14,005 nucleotides of DNA, taken from positions 1 through 14,005 of the forward strand of contig SMXR01000013.1 in assembly GCA_004356215.1 (NCBI GenBank). The letters are read 5' to 3'. The notes beneath the pieces were generated by a model that made no database searches, was not told where the DNA came from, and saw nothing but the letters and a program-made list of their open reading frames with translations. The DNA is from Alphaproteobacteria bacterium (GTDB taxonomy: Bacteria > Pseudomonadota > Alphaproteobacteria > Sphingomonadales > SMXR01). Both the position numbers and the translations under genes were made by a program. Shown piece by piece: positions 1-6,321 of this stretch (positions are counted from its first letter, which is position 1; each line of letters starts with the position of its first letter).

Positions 1-127
1 AAACTCATCTTAAACTCATCTTAAACTCATCTTAAACTCATCTTAAACTCATCTTAAACTCATCTTAAACTCATCTTAAACTCATCTTAAACTCATCTTA
101 AACTCATCTTAAACTCATCTTAAACTC
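1..127. repeat. Perfect 11-bp tandem array after rpsK
   Basis: The unit AAACTCATCTT (plus strand) is repeated without a mismatch: eleven full copies from 1 to 121 and six more bases to 127. On the coding (minus) strand the unit is AAGATGAGTTT. The array starts inside rpsK: its first bases supply part of the penultimate Arg codon, the last Val codon and the TAA stop. It reaches base 1, so its true length is unknown. 11 is not a multiple of three, so every minus-strand frame meets stop codons and no long product is encoded. rpoA would be expected beyond the edge, which would make this its leader. Perfect short repeats at a sequence end can also be assembly products; the window alone cannot separate the two. 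Confidence 0.97.
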
Positions 128-509
128 TGCGCCGCTTGGGTGGGCGGCAGCCATTGTGGGGGATCGTTGTCACGTCCCGAATGGAGGTAATAATTAGGCC
201 AACGGCCTGCAAAGCCCTAAGCGCGCTTTCACGCCCTGACCCTGGGCCTTTTACCTCAACCTCAAGTGTTTTCATGCCGTGTTCCTGGGCTTTTTTGCCG
301 GCTTCCTCAGCCGCCATTTGCGCCGCATACGGGGTCGATTTCCGTGACCCCTTAAAGCCCATCCCGCCAGCAGACGACCAGCAAACCGTATTCCCCTGGA
401 CATCGGTGATGGTAATCATGGTGTTGTTAAAGGTCGCATTAACATGCGCCACACCATTGGTGATGTTCTTTTTATCCTTGCGTTTAATCCGGCTTGGTTC
501 TTTTGCCAT
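120..509 (-). CDS. rpsK: 30S ribosomal protein S11
   Basis: The product, 129 residues, is a 30S platform protein that binds 16S rRNA and lines the E-site/mRNA exit path together with S7 and S18. The whole family sequence is visible: the NGVAHVNATFNNT start of the core (about residues 18-30), the SAGGMGFKGSRKSTPYAAQ segment near residues 46-64 and the conserved C-terminal DVTTIPHNGCRPPKRRRV. The length is normal for the family. The ATG at 509 begins the typical MAKEPSRIKRK leader and has AGGAAAAGG upstream. It follows rpsM after a 27-nt gap and probably shares the transcript from the promoter at 962-989. Oddity: the last codon and the TAA stop lie within the 11-bp tandem array at 1-127. The protein itself is not altered, since it ends at the usual place. 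Confidence 0.98.
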   Translation of the reverse strand: MAKEPSRIKRKDKKNITNGVAHVNATFNNTMITITDVQGNTVCWSSAGGMGFKGSRKSTPYAAQMAAEEAGKKAQEHGMKTLEVEVKGPGSGRESALRALQAVGLIITSIRDVTTIPHNGCRPPKRRRV

Positions 510-536
510 GTCTCTAACCTTTTCCTAATTGGGCCT

Positions 537-911
537 CTATTGGATGCCTTTTCTACCTGCGATTGGTTTGGCCTTGCCCTTGCGGGTTCTGGCGTTGGTA
601 TGGGTACGCTGGCCGCGAACCGGCAACCCCTTGCGGTGGCGAATCCCCCGGTACGCCGACAAATCCTGCAAGCGTTTGATGTTCATGCCAACCATCCGTC
701 TGAGGTCGCCCTCAACCATGTAATCGGCATCAATGGCTTCACGAATGTGTATCACTTCAGACTCGGTCAATTCACTGACCCGGCGTTCCGCAGGAATACC
801 CACTTTTGAGCAAATTTCCTTGGCTTTGGTATGGCCAATTCCATGAATATAGGTCAGCGCAATTTCCACGCGCTTGTTGGTCGGGATATTTACACCGGCA
901 ATACGTGCCAC
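537..911 (-). CDS. rpsM: 30S ribosomal protein S13
   Basis: S13 sits in the head of the small subunit, contacts the P-site tRNA through its basic C-terminal tail and forms bridges with the 50S subunit (L5). The 124-residue product starts MARIAGVNIP, has the helix-hairpin-helix signature YIHGIGHTKA (about 22-31) and ends in an Arg/Lys-rich tail with RGQRTHTNARTRKGKAKPI. The length is normal. The start is GTG at 909-911: AAGGAG lies seven bases upstream, and there is no better ATG that keeps the conserved N-terminus. It is the first gene after the only large gap in the window, which carries a sigma70-like promoter, so it probably heads a separately boosted rpsM-rpsK(-rpoA) transcript. Confidence 0.98.
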   Translation of the reverse strand: MARIAGVNIPTNKRVEIALTYIHGIGHTKAKEICSKVGIPAERRVSELTESEVIHIREAIDADYMVEGDLRRMVGMNIKRLQDLSAYRGIRHRKGLPVRGQRTHTNARTRKGKAKPIAGRKGIQ

Positions 912-1006
912 TTTTCGTCTCCTTTTAGCCCTTAAAGCTTAACTGTGCCCGAAGGCGCGCGATTATAGGTTTTATTCAACTTTCGTCAACAACCAATCGT
1001 CTTTTT
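912..1006 (-). other. adk-rpsM intergenic region (leader of rpsM)
   Basis: At 95 nt this is by far the longest intergenic stretch; every other junction is 37 nt or less. In transcription order it holds an A-run next to the adk stop, the -35/-10 promoter at 984-989 and 962-967, a GC-rich stretch (954-961), a tiny GCC-UUCG-GGC hairpin (947-956) and the rpsM Shine-Dalgarno AAGGAG seven bases before the GTG start. No U-tract terminator is seen, so read-through from adk is expected to add to initiation here. Confidence 0.85.
962..989 (-). promoter_or_regulatory. Predicted sigma70-type promoter for rpsM-rpsK
   Basis: On the minus strand TTGACG (984-989; five of six bases match TTGACA) is followed by a 16-nt spacer and a perfect TATAAT (962-967). 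The transcript would start near 954-956, about 43 nt before the rpsM GTG. The bases right after the -10 box are CGCGCGCC, a GC-rich discriminator of the type that makes rRNA and ribosomal-protein promoters sensitive to ppGpp in E. coli. The box positions are seen directly; activity and stringent control are inferred. Confidence 0.75.
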
Positions 1007-1654
1007 TCAGGTTGCCAAAACCTCTAAAATTTCTTCCGTCACGGCTTCAATCGAGTTCATGCCATCGACGCTTCTTAAAGTCCCTTTGGCCCGATAATAA
1101 GGCAGCAAAGGCGCGGTCTGGTTGCGGTAGGCTTCCAGCCGTGCGCGAACCGTTTCTGCCCGATCGTCGCTGCGCCGGGTAAATTCGGTGCCGCCGCAGA
1201 CATCACACACGCCGTCTTTTGCGGGCCGCTTGAAGGTATCGTGGTAGTTTTCATTGCACTTGGCGCAAGAAAACCGGCCGGCAATACGCTTCACCAATTC
1301 CTCTTCGTCGACCCGGATCTCGATCACATGATCGAGCTGGCTGCCTTTTTGCTCCAGCATCAAATCCAAAGCCTCAGCCTGGGCGACGGTGCGCGGAAAT
1401 CCATCCAAAATAAACCCGCGCTCACAATCCTTATTCTCAATCCTCTCGGCGATGATCGAAATGACGATGTCATCGCTGACCAAATCTCCGGCGTCCATCG
1501 CGGCTCTGGCACCCAGTCCCAGCTCACTTTTTGCCGCCACCGCTTTGCGCAACATATCTCCGGTGGAGAGTTGCACCAGGCCACGAGCCACCATAAGGGC
1601 CTGGGCCTGTGTTCCCTTGCCGGCACCCGGGGGTCCAAGCAGGATCAAAATCAT
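1007..1654 (-). CDS. adk: Adenylate kinase (four-cysteine lid form)
   Basis: Adenylate kinase catalyses ATP + AMP = 2 ADP in the cytoplasm and sets adenylate energy balance. The 215-residue product has the P-loop GPPGAGKGT (7-15), the AMP-binding TGDMLR (31-36), DGFPRT (84-89) and a long LID domain (about 126-163) with the catalytic arginines in RRSDDRAETVRARL. The LID has Cys130, Cys133, Cys150 and Cys153 in two CxxC pairs, the arrangement of metal-stabilised (usually zinc) lids; E. coli Adk lacks these cysteines. The ATG at 1654 directly abuts the secY TAG stop (TAG|ATG), with no spacer, so translation is probably coupled to secY. Placement between secY and rpsM is typical of alphaproteobacteria. 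Full length, nothing broken. Confidence 0.98.
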   Translation of the reverse strand: MILILLGPPGAGKGTQAQALMVARGLVQLSTGDMLRKAVAAKSELGLGARAAMDAGDLVSDDIVISIIAERIENKDCERGFILDGFPRTVAQAEALDLMLEQKGSQLDHVIEIRVDEEELVKRIAGRFSCAKCNENYHDTFKRPAKDGVCDVCGGTEFTRRSDDRAETVRARLEAYRNQTAPLLPYYRAKGTLRSVDGMNSIEAVTEEILEVLAT

Positions 1655-3004
1655 CTAACGCCTCCCCCTCAGGCGCGCCTTCTTGATCAACCCCTCATAT
1701 TGATGCGCCATCATGTGAGAGTGGATCTGAGAGACCGTATCCATGGTCACGTTGACCACGATCAAAAGGCTGGTGCCGCCAAGATAAAATGGCACCGCCA
1801 GCCGGGAAATCAACAGTTCCGGGATGACACATACCACCGACAGATAGATGGCGCCAACCGTCGTCAAGCGGGTCAGGACATATTCCAGATACCGCGCAGT
1901 TTTCTCGCCCGGGCGGATGCCGGGTAGGAAGCCACCGAATTGTTTCAAATTGTCAGCGGTGTCATCGGGATTAAAGACAATGCCGGTGTAAAAGAAGGCG
2001 AAAAATACAATGCCGGCAACATAAAACGAAATATAGAGCGGCTGGCCCTGGCCCAATAGCGCCGATATGGTCCCCAGCCATTCTGGCCCACCCTGGGCGC
2101 TGAACGAGGCAATTGTGGTGGGCATAAACAAAAGCGACGAAGCAAAGATCGGCGGAATAACACCGGCGGTATTCAGCTTAAGCGGCAGGTGCGAGGTATC
2201 GCTTTGGGTCATCCTGTTGCCGGTTTGTCGTTTCGGGTATTGAACGATCAGGCGTCGCTGGGCACGCTCAACCCAGATGATCAGGTAAATCAGGCCCAGC
2301 GCCAACAGCAACAGGCTAATAATAATTGCAGGCGAAAATGCGCCGGTGCGGCCAAGTTCAAACGTGGACGCCAAAGCGGCCGGTAATTGGGCCACAATCC
2401 CGGCAAAAATAATCAATGAAATTCCATTGCCGACCCCGCGTGCGGTGATCTGTTCGCCCAGCCACATCAAAAACATGGTGCCGCCAACCAGGGTAACCAC
2501 CGTGGTCGCCCTGAAAAACATTCCCGGATCAATCACAACACTTGAGGCCCCGGACCCAGCCCCTTCAAGGCCGACCGCCAGGGCATAGCCCTGCAGCGCG
2601 GTCAAAATGACCGTGCCAATTCGGGTGTACTGGTTGATTTTCTTGCGCCCGGCGCCGCCCTCCTTTTTCATCGCCGATAACGATGGCGACATGCTGGTCA
2701 AAAGGGTCATGATAATTGAGGAGGAAATGTAGGGCATGATATTCAGCGCAATAATGCTCATGCGCGACAACGCACCGCCCGAAAACAAATCCATCATGCC
2801 AACCAGGCCCCGGCCCTGTTGCTGTAATTGCGCAAAAATGGTTTTAAGGGCTATTGGATCAATCCCCGGCAGCGGCACATAGGTGCACAGCCGGTACACG
2901 ATCAGCGCGCCAAGCGTAAACAATATGCGGTTCCGGAGTTCCCCGCGTTTCACCAGGGCCCCGAAATTCATATTGGCGGCAAGTTGTTCTGCTGCTGATA
3001 CCAT
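1655..3004 (-). CDS. secY: Protein translocase channel subunit SecY
   Basis: SecY is the pore of the SecYEG channel that moves unfolded proteins across, or into, the inner membrane with SecA or the ribosome. The 449-residue product shows the family's ten hydrophobic segments. Recognisable landmarks are TM1 with the VPLPGID motif after it (about 45-52), the plug region GMMDLFSGGALSRMS, the cytoplasmic loop YPKRQTGNRM, the loop LPGIRPGEKTARYLEYVL that contacts SecA, and a short Lys/Arg-rich cytoplasmic C-terminus ending RLRGRR. The start ATG at 3004 gives MVSAAEQLAANMNFGAL, matching alphaproteobacterial SecY; the internal Met12 would cut this conserved leader. AAGGGAAG lies upstream but at a long spacing. 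The gene follows rplO after 37 nt and abuts adk. Confidence 0.98.
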   Translation of the reverse strand: MVSAAEQLAANMNFGALVKRGELRNRILFTLGALIVYRLCTYVPLPGIDPIALKTIFAQLQQQGRGLVGMMDLFSGGALSRMSIIALNIMPYISSSIIMTLLTSMSPSLSAMKKEGGAGRKKINQYTRIGTVILTALQGYALAVGLEGAGSGASSVVIDPGMFFRATTVVTLVGGTMFLMWLGEQITARGVGNGISLIIFAGIVAQLPAALASTFELGRTGAFSPAIIISLLLLALGLIYLIIWVERAQRRLIVQYPKRQTGNRMTQSDTSHLPLKLNTAGVIPPIFASSLLFMPTTIASFSAQGGPEWLGTISALLGQGQPLYISFYVAGIVFFAFFYTGIVFNPDDTADNLKQFGGFLPGIRPGEKTARYLEYVLTRLTTVGAIYLSVVCVIPELLISRLAVPFYLGGTSLLIVVNVTMDTVSQIHSHMMAHQYEGLIKKARLRGRR

Positions 3005-3041
3005 CTTGGTTTAAATCTTCCCTTAGCGCCAAACGCGCCGG

Positions 3042-3779
3042 TTATTCTTTTGAAGCGTCGTCTTTGACTGCGTCAGCCTTGGTTTCATTTTTGGCTTCAT
3101 TTTTAGCTTCATTTTTAGCTTCAGTAGGCATTTCCGCTGCTTCGTTCTTGGCGGCTTGTGCAGGCTTTTCAGCCTCGGCTGGCTTTTCACCACCCCCAGC
3201 CTCTTTGGCGTCATCTGTCTTGGCTTTTTCTTTCTTGGCGGCGGCTTTTTTGGCAGACTTGGCCTTTTTGACCCCACGTTTTTCCGCCTTGGCAGCCTTC
3301 CGGGCAATCTCGGCGCTGGCATCATGAGTCACGGTGATTTTGCCACCGGCGGCCTCTACAGCCGCAATGGCCGCAGATGATGCACCATAAACCTCTATAT
3401 TTATCTTGGTCTTCAAGTCGCCTTTTGCCAGTAATTTAAGATTATATTTTTCCGAGCCTATAACCCCGGCAGCGACAAGCACGCTGGCGGTAATGGATTT
3501 CGATGCATTGAGCTTGTTGTCATCAATGGCTTTTTGGATGCGGCCAAGATTGGCAACGGTCCAGGATTTGCGGAAAATGTTTGTAAAGCCACGTTTGGGC
3601 AAGCGCCTGTGGATCGGCATCTGGCCGCCCTCAAAACCCTTGATGGCCACGCCCGACCTGGATTTCTGGCCCTTCATGCCGCGTCCAGTGGTCCTGCCTT
3701 TACCCGAACCCTGGCCACGCCCAACACGCATACGCGCCTTTTTGGCCCCTGCTACATCGTTTAATTCATTCAGTTTCAT
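3042..3779 (-). CDS. rplO: 50S ribosomal protein L15 with long C-terminal tail
   Basis: L15 is a late-assembly protein of the large subunit. The core (residues 1 to about 152) is normal: MKLNELNDVAGAKKARMRVGRG, the Gly-rich rRNA-threading segment GQGSGKGRTTGRGMKGQKSR and GGQMPIHRRLPKRGF (51-65). The product is 245 residues against the usual 145-160: about 90 extra residues follow, first Lys/Ala-rich (about 160-187), then a mixed-charge Glu/Ala/Lys stretch with EAKNEAKNEAKNETK near 220-234. I chose ATG at 3779; a TTG at 3797 would add six residues (MKLDRV) but the ATG has GGACAG upstream and gives the family N-terminus. The tail shows no frameshift and ends at a clean TAA. It lies between rpmD and secY as in other spc operons. 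Confidence 0.95.
   Translation of the reverse strand: MKLNELNDVAGAKKARMRVGRGQGSGKGRTTGRGMKGQKSRSGVAIKGFEGGQMPIHRRLPKRGFTNIFRKSWTVANLGRIQKAIDDNKLNASKSITASVLVAAGVIGSEKYNLKLLAKGDLKTKINIEVYGASSAAIAAVEAAGGKITVTHDASAEIARKAAKAEKRGVKKAKSAKKAAAKKEKAKTDDAKEAGGGEKPAEAEKPAQAAKNEAAEMPTEAKNEAKNEAKNETKADAVKDDASKE
3079..3126. repeat. In-frame 12-bp tandem repeats in the rplO tail
   Basis: Four 12-bp units (3079-3090, 3091-3102, 3103-3114, 3115-3126) differ by only a few bases; the commonest form is TTAGCTTCATTT or TTGGCTTCATTT on the plus strand. Read on the coding strand they give four-residue EAKN-type repeats at the C-terminal end of L15. The unit keeps the reading frame. Confidence 0.9.
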
Positions 3780-3806
3780 AACTCTGTCCAACTTCAAATA
3801 ATAAGT

Positions 3807-3992
3807 TTAGTCTTCAACCCGCACCAGGTGGCTGACCTTGGCAATCATGCCACGGACCGCCGGGGTATCTTCCAGCTCCCGGGTTTTATGCATCTTGTTC
3901 AAGCCCAGCCCGATCAGGGTCTGGCGTTGGTATTTGGGGCGCCGGATCGGGCTGCCCGTCTGGGTGACCTTTAGGGTCTTTTTGTCTGCCAT
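3807..3992 (-). CDS. rpmD: 50S ribosomal protein L30
   Basis: A small large-subunit protein of 61 residues, the usual size of the bacterial short form. Recognition rests on the TLKVTQTGSPIRRPKYQRQTLIGLGLNKMHKTREL pattern seen in segments: the VTQTGSPIRR strand (about 9-18), the QTLIGLGLNKM helix start (24-34) and the closing VRGMIAKVSHLVRVED. The ATG at 3992 has AGGAAAG upstream. L30 is dispensable and has been lost in some lineages, so its presence here is mildly informative. It sits between rpsE (19-nt gap) and rplO, the standard spc order. Confidence 0.97.
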   Translation of the reverse strand: MADKKTLKVTQTGSPIRRPKYQRQTLIGLGLNKMHKTRELEDTPAVRGMIAKVSHLVRVED

Positions 3993-4011
3993 GATCTAAA
4001 TCTTTCCTGGC

Positions 4012-4617
4012 TTAAGAAGCGTCGGCTGGTGCCGCTTTTTCTTTTTTGGAGGTTTCCTTTGGCTCAACCGGCTCAACCGCTTTCACTTTGCCGCCGCGGC
4101 GCGAGACTATATCGGAAACTTTTTTCCCGCGTTTGGCCGCGACCTGACGCGGTGATTCCTGGCTTTCCAGGGCCGCAAATGTAGCCCGCACCATGTTATA
4201 GGGGTTTGACGAGCCTTGCGATTTGGCAACAACATCCTGGATGCCAACGCTTTCGAATACGGCACGCATCGGACCACCGGCGATAATCCCGGTGCCCGGC
4301 TCAGCCGCCCGCAGCATAACCTTGCCAGCACCGTGACGGCCTTTGACGTCGTGGTGCAAGGTGCGGCCTTCTTTTAAGGGGACGCGGATTAAATTTTTCT
4401 TGGCGGCATCGGTTGCTTTTTTCACAGCTTCCGGCACTTCGCGCGCCTTGCCGTGGCCAAACCCGACCCGGCCTTTTTGATCACCAACAATAACCAGCGC
4501 GGCAAAACTAAACCTGCGGCCGCCCTTGACCACCTTGGCGACACGGTTGATGTGCACCAGACGATCAATAAATTCGCTTTGTTCGCGGTCTTTTTTCTTG
4601 TGTTGCTGATATGCCAT
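4012..4617 (-). CDS. rpsE: 30S ribosomal protein S5
   Basis: S5 is a small-subunit body protein at the mRNA entry side, important for decoding accuracy and helicase activity. The 201-residue product has the N-terminal double-stranded-RNA-binding-like domain (LVHINRVAKVVKGGRRFSF, about 20-38), GRVGFGHGKAREVPEA (49-64), the GTGIIAGGPMRAVFESVGI segment (108-126) and SSNPYNMVRATFAAL (136-150). The core ends near residue 175; a short charged tail with a duplicated VEP (encoded by two 9-bp copies at 4061-4078) and KETSKKEKAAPADAS follows, modestly longer than E. coli S5. The ATG at 4617 has AAGGA eight bases upstream. Gap to rplR is 22 nt. Confidence 0.98.
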   Translation of the reverse strand: MAYQQHKKKDREQSEFIDRLVHINRVAKVVKGGRRFSFAALVIVGDQKGRVGFGHGKAREVPEAVKKATDAAKKNLIRVPLKEGRTLHHDVKGRHGAGKVMLRAAEPGTGIIAGGPMRAVFESVGIQDVVAKSQGSSNPYNMVRATFAALESQESPRQVAAKRGKKVSDIVSRRGGKVKAVEPVEPKETSKKEKAAPADAS

Positions 4618-4639
4618 GTGTTTTCCTTAAATTCCTGCT

Positions 4640-4996
4640 TTAAAATTTCAATCCGCCTTCGCGGGCAGCGTCAGCCAAGGCCTTGACCTTGCCGTGGAAC
4701 AAAAAGCCGCCACGATCGAAAACAACCTTTTCAACGCCGGCTTTTTTGCCGCGTTCAGCGATCAGCTTGCCAACCGAAGCCGCGCTTTCCTTGTTGCAGC
4801 CCACTTTGCCCTTGAGGCTTTTCTCAAGCGTAGATGCAGCCGCCAGGGTTGTGCCCTTTTGGTCATCAATAATCTGGGCATAGAGGTGCCGTCCTGAGCG
4901 GTGGATCGACAGTCTGGGGGCGCCCGTCCCCTTTTTACGGAGCTGGGTTCTGACCCGCATCCGGCGGTTTTCAAAAAGTTTTTTCACGCTTGCCAT
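4640..4996 (-). CDS. rplR: 50S ribosomal protein L18
   Basis: L18 binds 5S rRNA and, with L5, docks it into the central protuberance. The 118-residue product shows the family pattern: an Arg/Lys-rich N-terminus (KLFENRRMRVRTQLRKKG), PRLSIHRSGRHLYAQIIDD (about 28-46), TLAAASTLEKSLK, and the C-terminal VVFDRGGFLFHGKVKALADAAREGGLKF signature split over residues 91-118. The length is typical. The ATG at 4996 lies seven bases after the rplF stop, whose TAG runs into AGGTGA, a Shine-Dalgarno shared with the end of rplF; translation of the two is likely coupled. Confidence 0.98.
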   Translation of the reverse strand: MASVKKLFENRRMRVRTQLRKKGTGAPRLSIHRSGRHLYAQIIDDQKGTTLAAASTLEKSLKGKVGCNKESAASVGKLIAERGKKAGVEKVVFDRGGFLFHGKVKALADAAREGGLKF

Positions 4997-5003
4997 GGTT
5001 CAC

Positions 5004-5537
5004 CTATTTTTTCTTGCCTTCTTTCCGGAAAATATATTCGCCGGAATATTTAATTCCTTTGCCCTTGTAGGGTTCAGGTTTCCTGTATTCCCTGATCTTG
5101 GCCGCAACCTGGCCGACCTGCTGTTTGTCAATCCCGGAAATTATAACCGTGGTTTGGTCCGGGCATTCGATGGTGATGCCTTCGGGGATCGGGAAATCAA
5201 TTTCGTGGCTGAAGCCAAGCTGCAGGTTGAGAATTTTACCCTTCAACTGCGCGCGGTAACCGACGCCCTTGATCTCAAGCTTTTTCTGGAACCCGTTGGT
5301 CACCCCTTCAATCAGGTTGCTGACCAATGTCCGCTGCATGCCCCACATAGAGCGGGCGACCTTGCTTTGGTCCTTGGGTGAAACCGTGATCAGGTTGTCC
5401 TTAATGGCCAAATCGACGTGTTCAACCAGTGACATGCTCAAGAGCCCCTTCGGGCCCTTGACCGAGATTTCAGCTCCAGCCTGTTCCACCGTTACCCCGC
5501 CGGGGATTTCAATCGGTTTTTTTCCAATTCGTGACAT
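5004..5537 (-). CDS. rplF: 50S ribosomal protein L6
   Basis: L6 lies near the factor-binding site and the sarcin-ricin loop of the large subunit. The 177-residue product has the two repeated L6 domains: the first begins MSRIGKKPIEIPGGV and contains VKGPKGLLS (about 27-35), the second holds GVGYRAQLKGKILNLQLGFSH (91-111, seen in part) and the C-terminal signature PEPYKGKGIKYSGE (153-166). Length is exactly that of most homologues. ATG at 5537 has AGGAC about eight bases upstream. A 33-nt gap separates it from rpsH. Confidence 0.98.
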   Translation of the reverse strand: MSRIGKKPIEIPGGVTVEQAGAEISVKGPKGLLSMSLVEHVDLAIKDNLITVSPKDQSKVARSMWGMQRTLVSNLIEGVTNGFQKKLEIKGVGYRAQLKGKILNLQLGFSHEIDFPIPEGITIECPDQTTVIISGIDKQQVGQVAAKIREYRKPEPYKGKGIKYSGEYIFRKEGKKK

Positions 5538-5570
5538 GTTCGTCGTCCTATTTCTAAACCTGCGGCGCCC

Positions 5571-5969
5571 TTAGTAGACGTTGCAGATTATTTCTCCGCC
5601 AACATTGGCTTCGCGGGCTTCGGCATCGCTCAAAACACCTTTGGGCGTCGAGACGATGGAAATGCCCAATCCATTCCGGATCCGCGGCAGGTCGCTGACC
5701 GAGGAATAGACCCTGCGGCCCGGCGATGAAACGCGGGAAATGCTACGGATTACGGGGTCACCCTCATAATATTTCAAAAGGATTTTCAGCTCAGCCTTAC
5801 CACCACCAAGATCGGTGTGTTCAAACCCACGGATGTACCCTTCACGTTCCAGCACTTCAAGGACGCGTTGGCGCTTTCTTGAGGCCGGGGCCGTAACCAG
5901 GTCCTTTTTCGCTTTCAGGCCGTTCCTGATGCGGGTAAGCATATCCCCGAGCGGATCAGACATTGACAT
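5571..5969 (-). CDS. rpsH: 30S ribosomal protein S8
   Basis: S8 is a primary 16S rRNA-binding protein (helix 21); in E. coli it also represses the spc operon by binding its own mRNA near rplE. The 132-residue product has the DPLGDMLTRIRNG start, the central LKYYEGDPVIRSISRVSSPGRR region in pieces (about 65-87) and the C-terminal signature GLGISIVSTPKGVLSDAEAR (99-118), ending GGEIICNVY. Two in-frame ATGs exist, 5969 and 5963. AAGGAG, overlapping the rpsN stop region, is nine bases before the first and fifteen before the second, so 5969 is preferred. Whether an S8 repressor site exists upstream was not established here. Confidence 0.98.
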   Translation of the reverse strand: MSMSDPLGDMLTRIRNGLKAKKDLVTAPASRKRQRVLEVLEREGYIRGFEHTDLGGGKAELKILLKYYEGDPVIRSISRVSSPGRRVYSSVSDLPRIRNGLGISIVSTPKGVLSDAEAREANVGGEIICNVY

Positions 5970-5983
5970 TTAAACGTTCTCCT

Positions 5984-6289
5984 TTACCAGCTCGACTTGA
6001 CTACGCCGGGAATTTTGCCAGACGAGGCCAGCTCCCGAAACGAAATCCGCGACATTTTGAATTTGCGATAGTTCCCCCGCGGCCTGCCGGTCAACCGACA
6101 GCGATTGCGCACCCGTGTCGGGGAGGAATTCCGTGGCAGTTCGGCCAGCTTGAGGCGGGCGATAAACCGTTCTTCCTGGGGAAGGGCTTTATCCGCAGCG
6201 ATCGCTTTCAAGCGCTCCCTGCGGCCAGCGTATTTTGCCACCAGCTTGATCCGGCGTTGGTTTTTTAAAATGGCACTTTTCTTAGCCAT
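5984..6289 (-). CDS. rpsN: 30S ribosomal protein S14 (long, zinc-free form)
   Basis: S14 is a late-binding protein of the 30S head. The 101-residue product is the long form, without the two CxxC zinc pairs of the short paralogue; only one cysteine is present, in RNRCRLTGRPRG (about 62-73). That segment and the C-terminal SRISFRELASSGKIPGVVKSSW region identify the family. ATG at 6289 has GGAG eight bases upstream. It is separated from rplE by 32 nt and from rpsH by 14 nt. Presence of the zinc-independent form agrees with a proteobacterial source. Confidence 0.98.
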   Translation of the reverse strand: MAKKSAILKNQRRIKLVAKYAGRRERLKAIAADKALPQEERFIARLKLAELPRNSSPTRVRNRCRLTGRPRGNYRKFKMSRISFRELASSGKIPGVVKSSW

Positions 6290-6321
6290 ACTTTCTTCTC
6301 CACTTTTTTCTTTCGAAAAAT

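Noticed and set aside
1..127. Array at the window start as a CRISPR or protein-coding repeat
   Set aside because: The unit is 11 bp with no spacers, unlike CRISPR, and its length rotates the frame so that stops occur in all frames of the rpsK strand.
947..956. GCC-UUCG-GGC hairpin after adk as a transcription terminator
   Set aside because: The stem is only three pairs and no run of U follows; it lies at or just after the predicted transcript start, so it may at most stabilise the 5' end.
912..1006. Missing rpmJ or infA between secY/adk and rpsM as gene loss
   Set aside because: Their absence here is the normal alphaproteobacterial order; no remnant of either gene is seen in the gap.
1241..1927. 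228-codon open frame on the plus strand opposite adk and secY
   Set aside because: Fully antisense to two conserved genes, no recognisable domain; explained by codon bias.
3005..3041. GCGC-loop-GCGC inverted repeat in the rplO-secY gap as terminator or attenuator
   Set aside because: Four self-complementary pairs with a five-base loop and no U-tract; too weak to claim.
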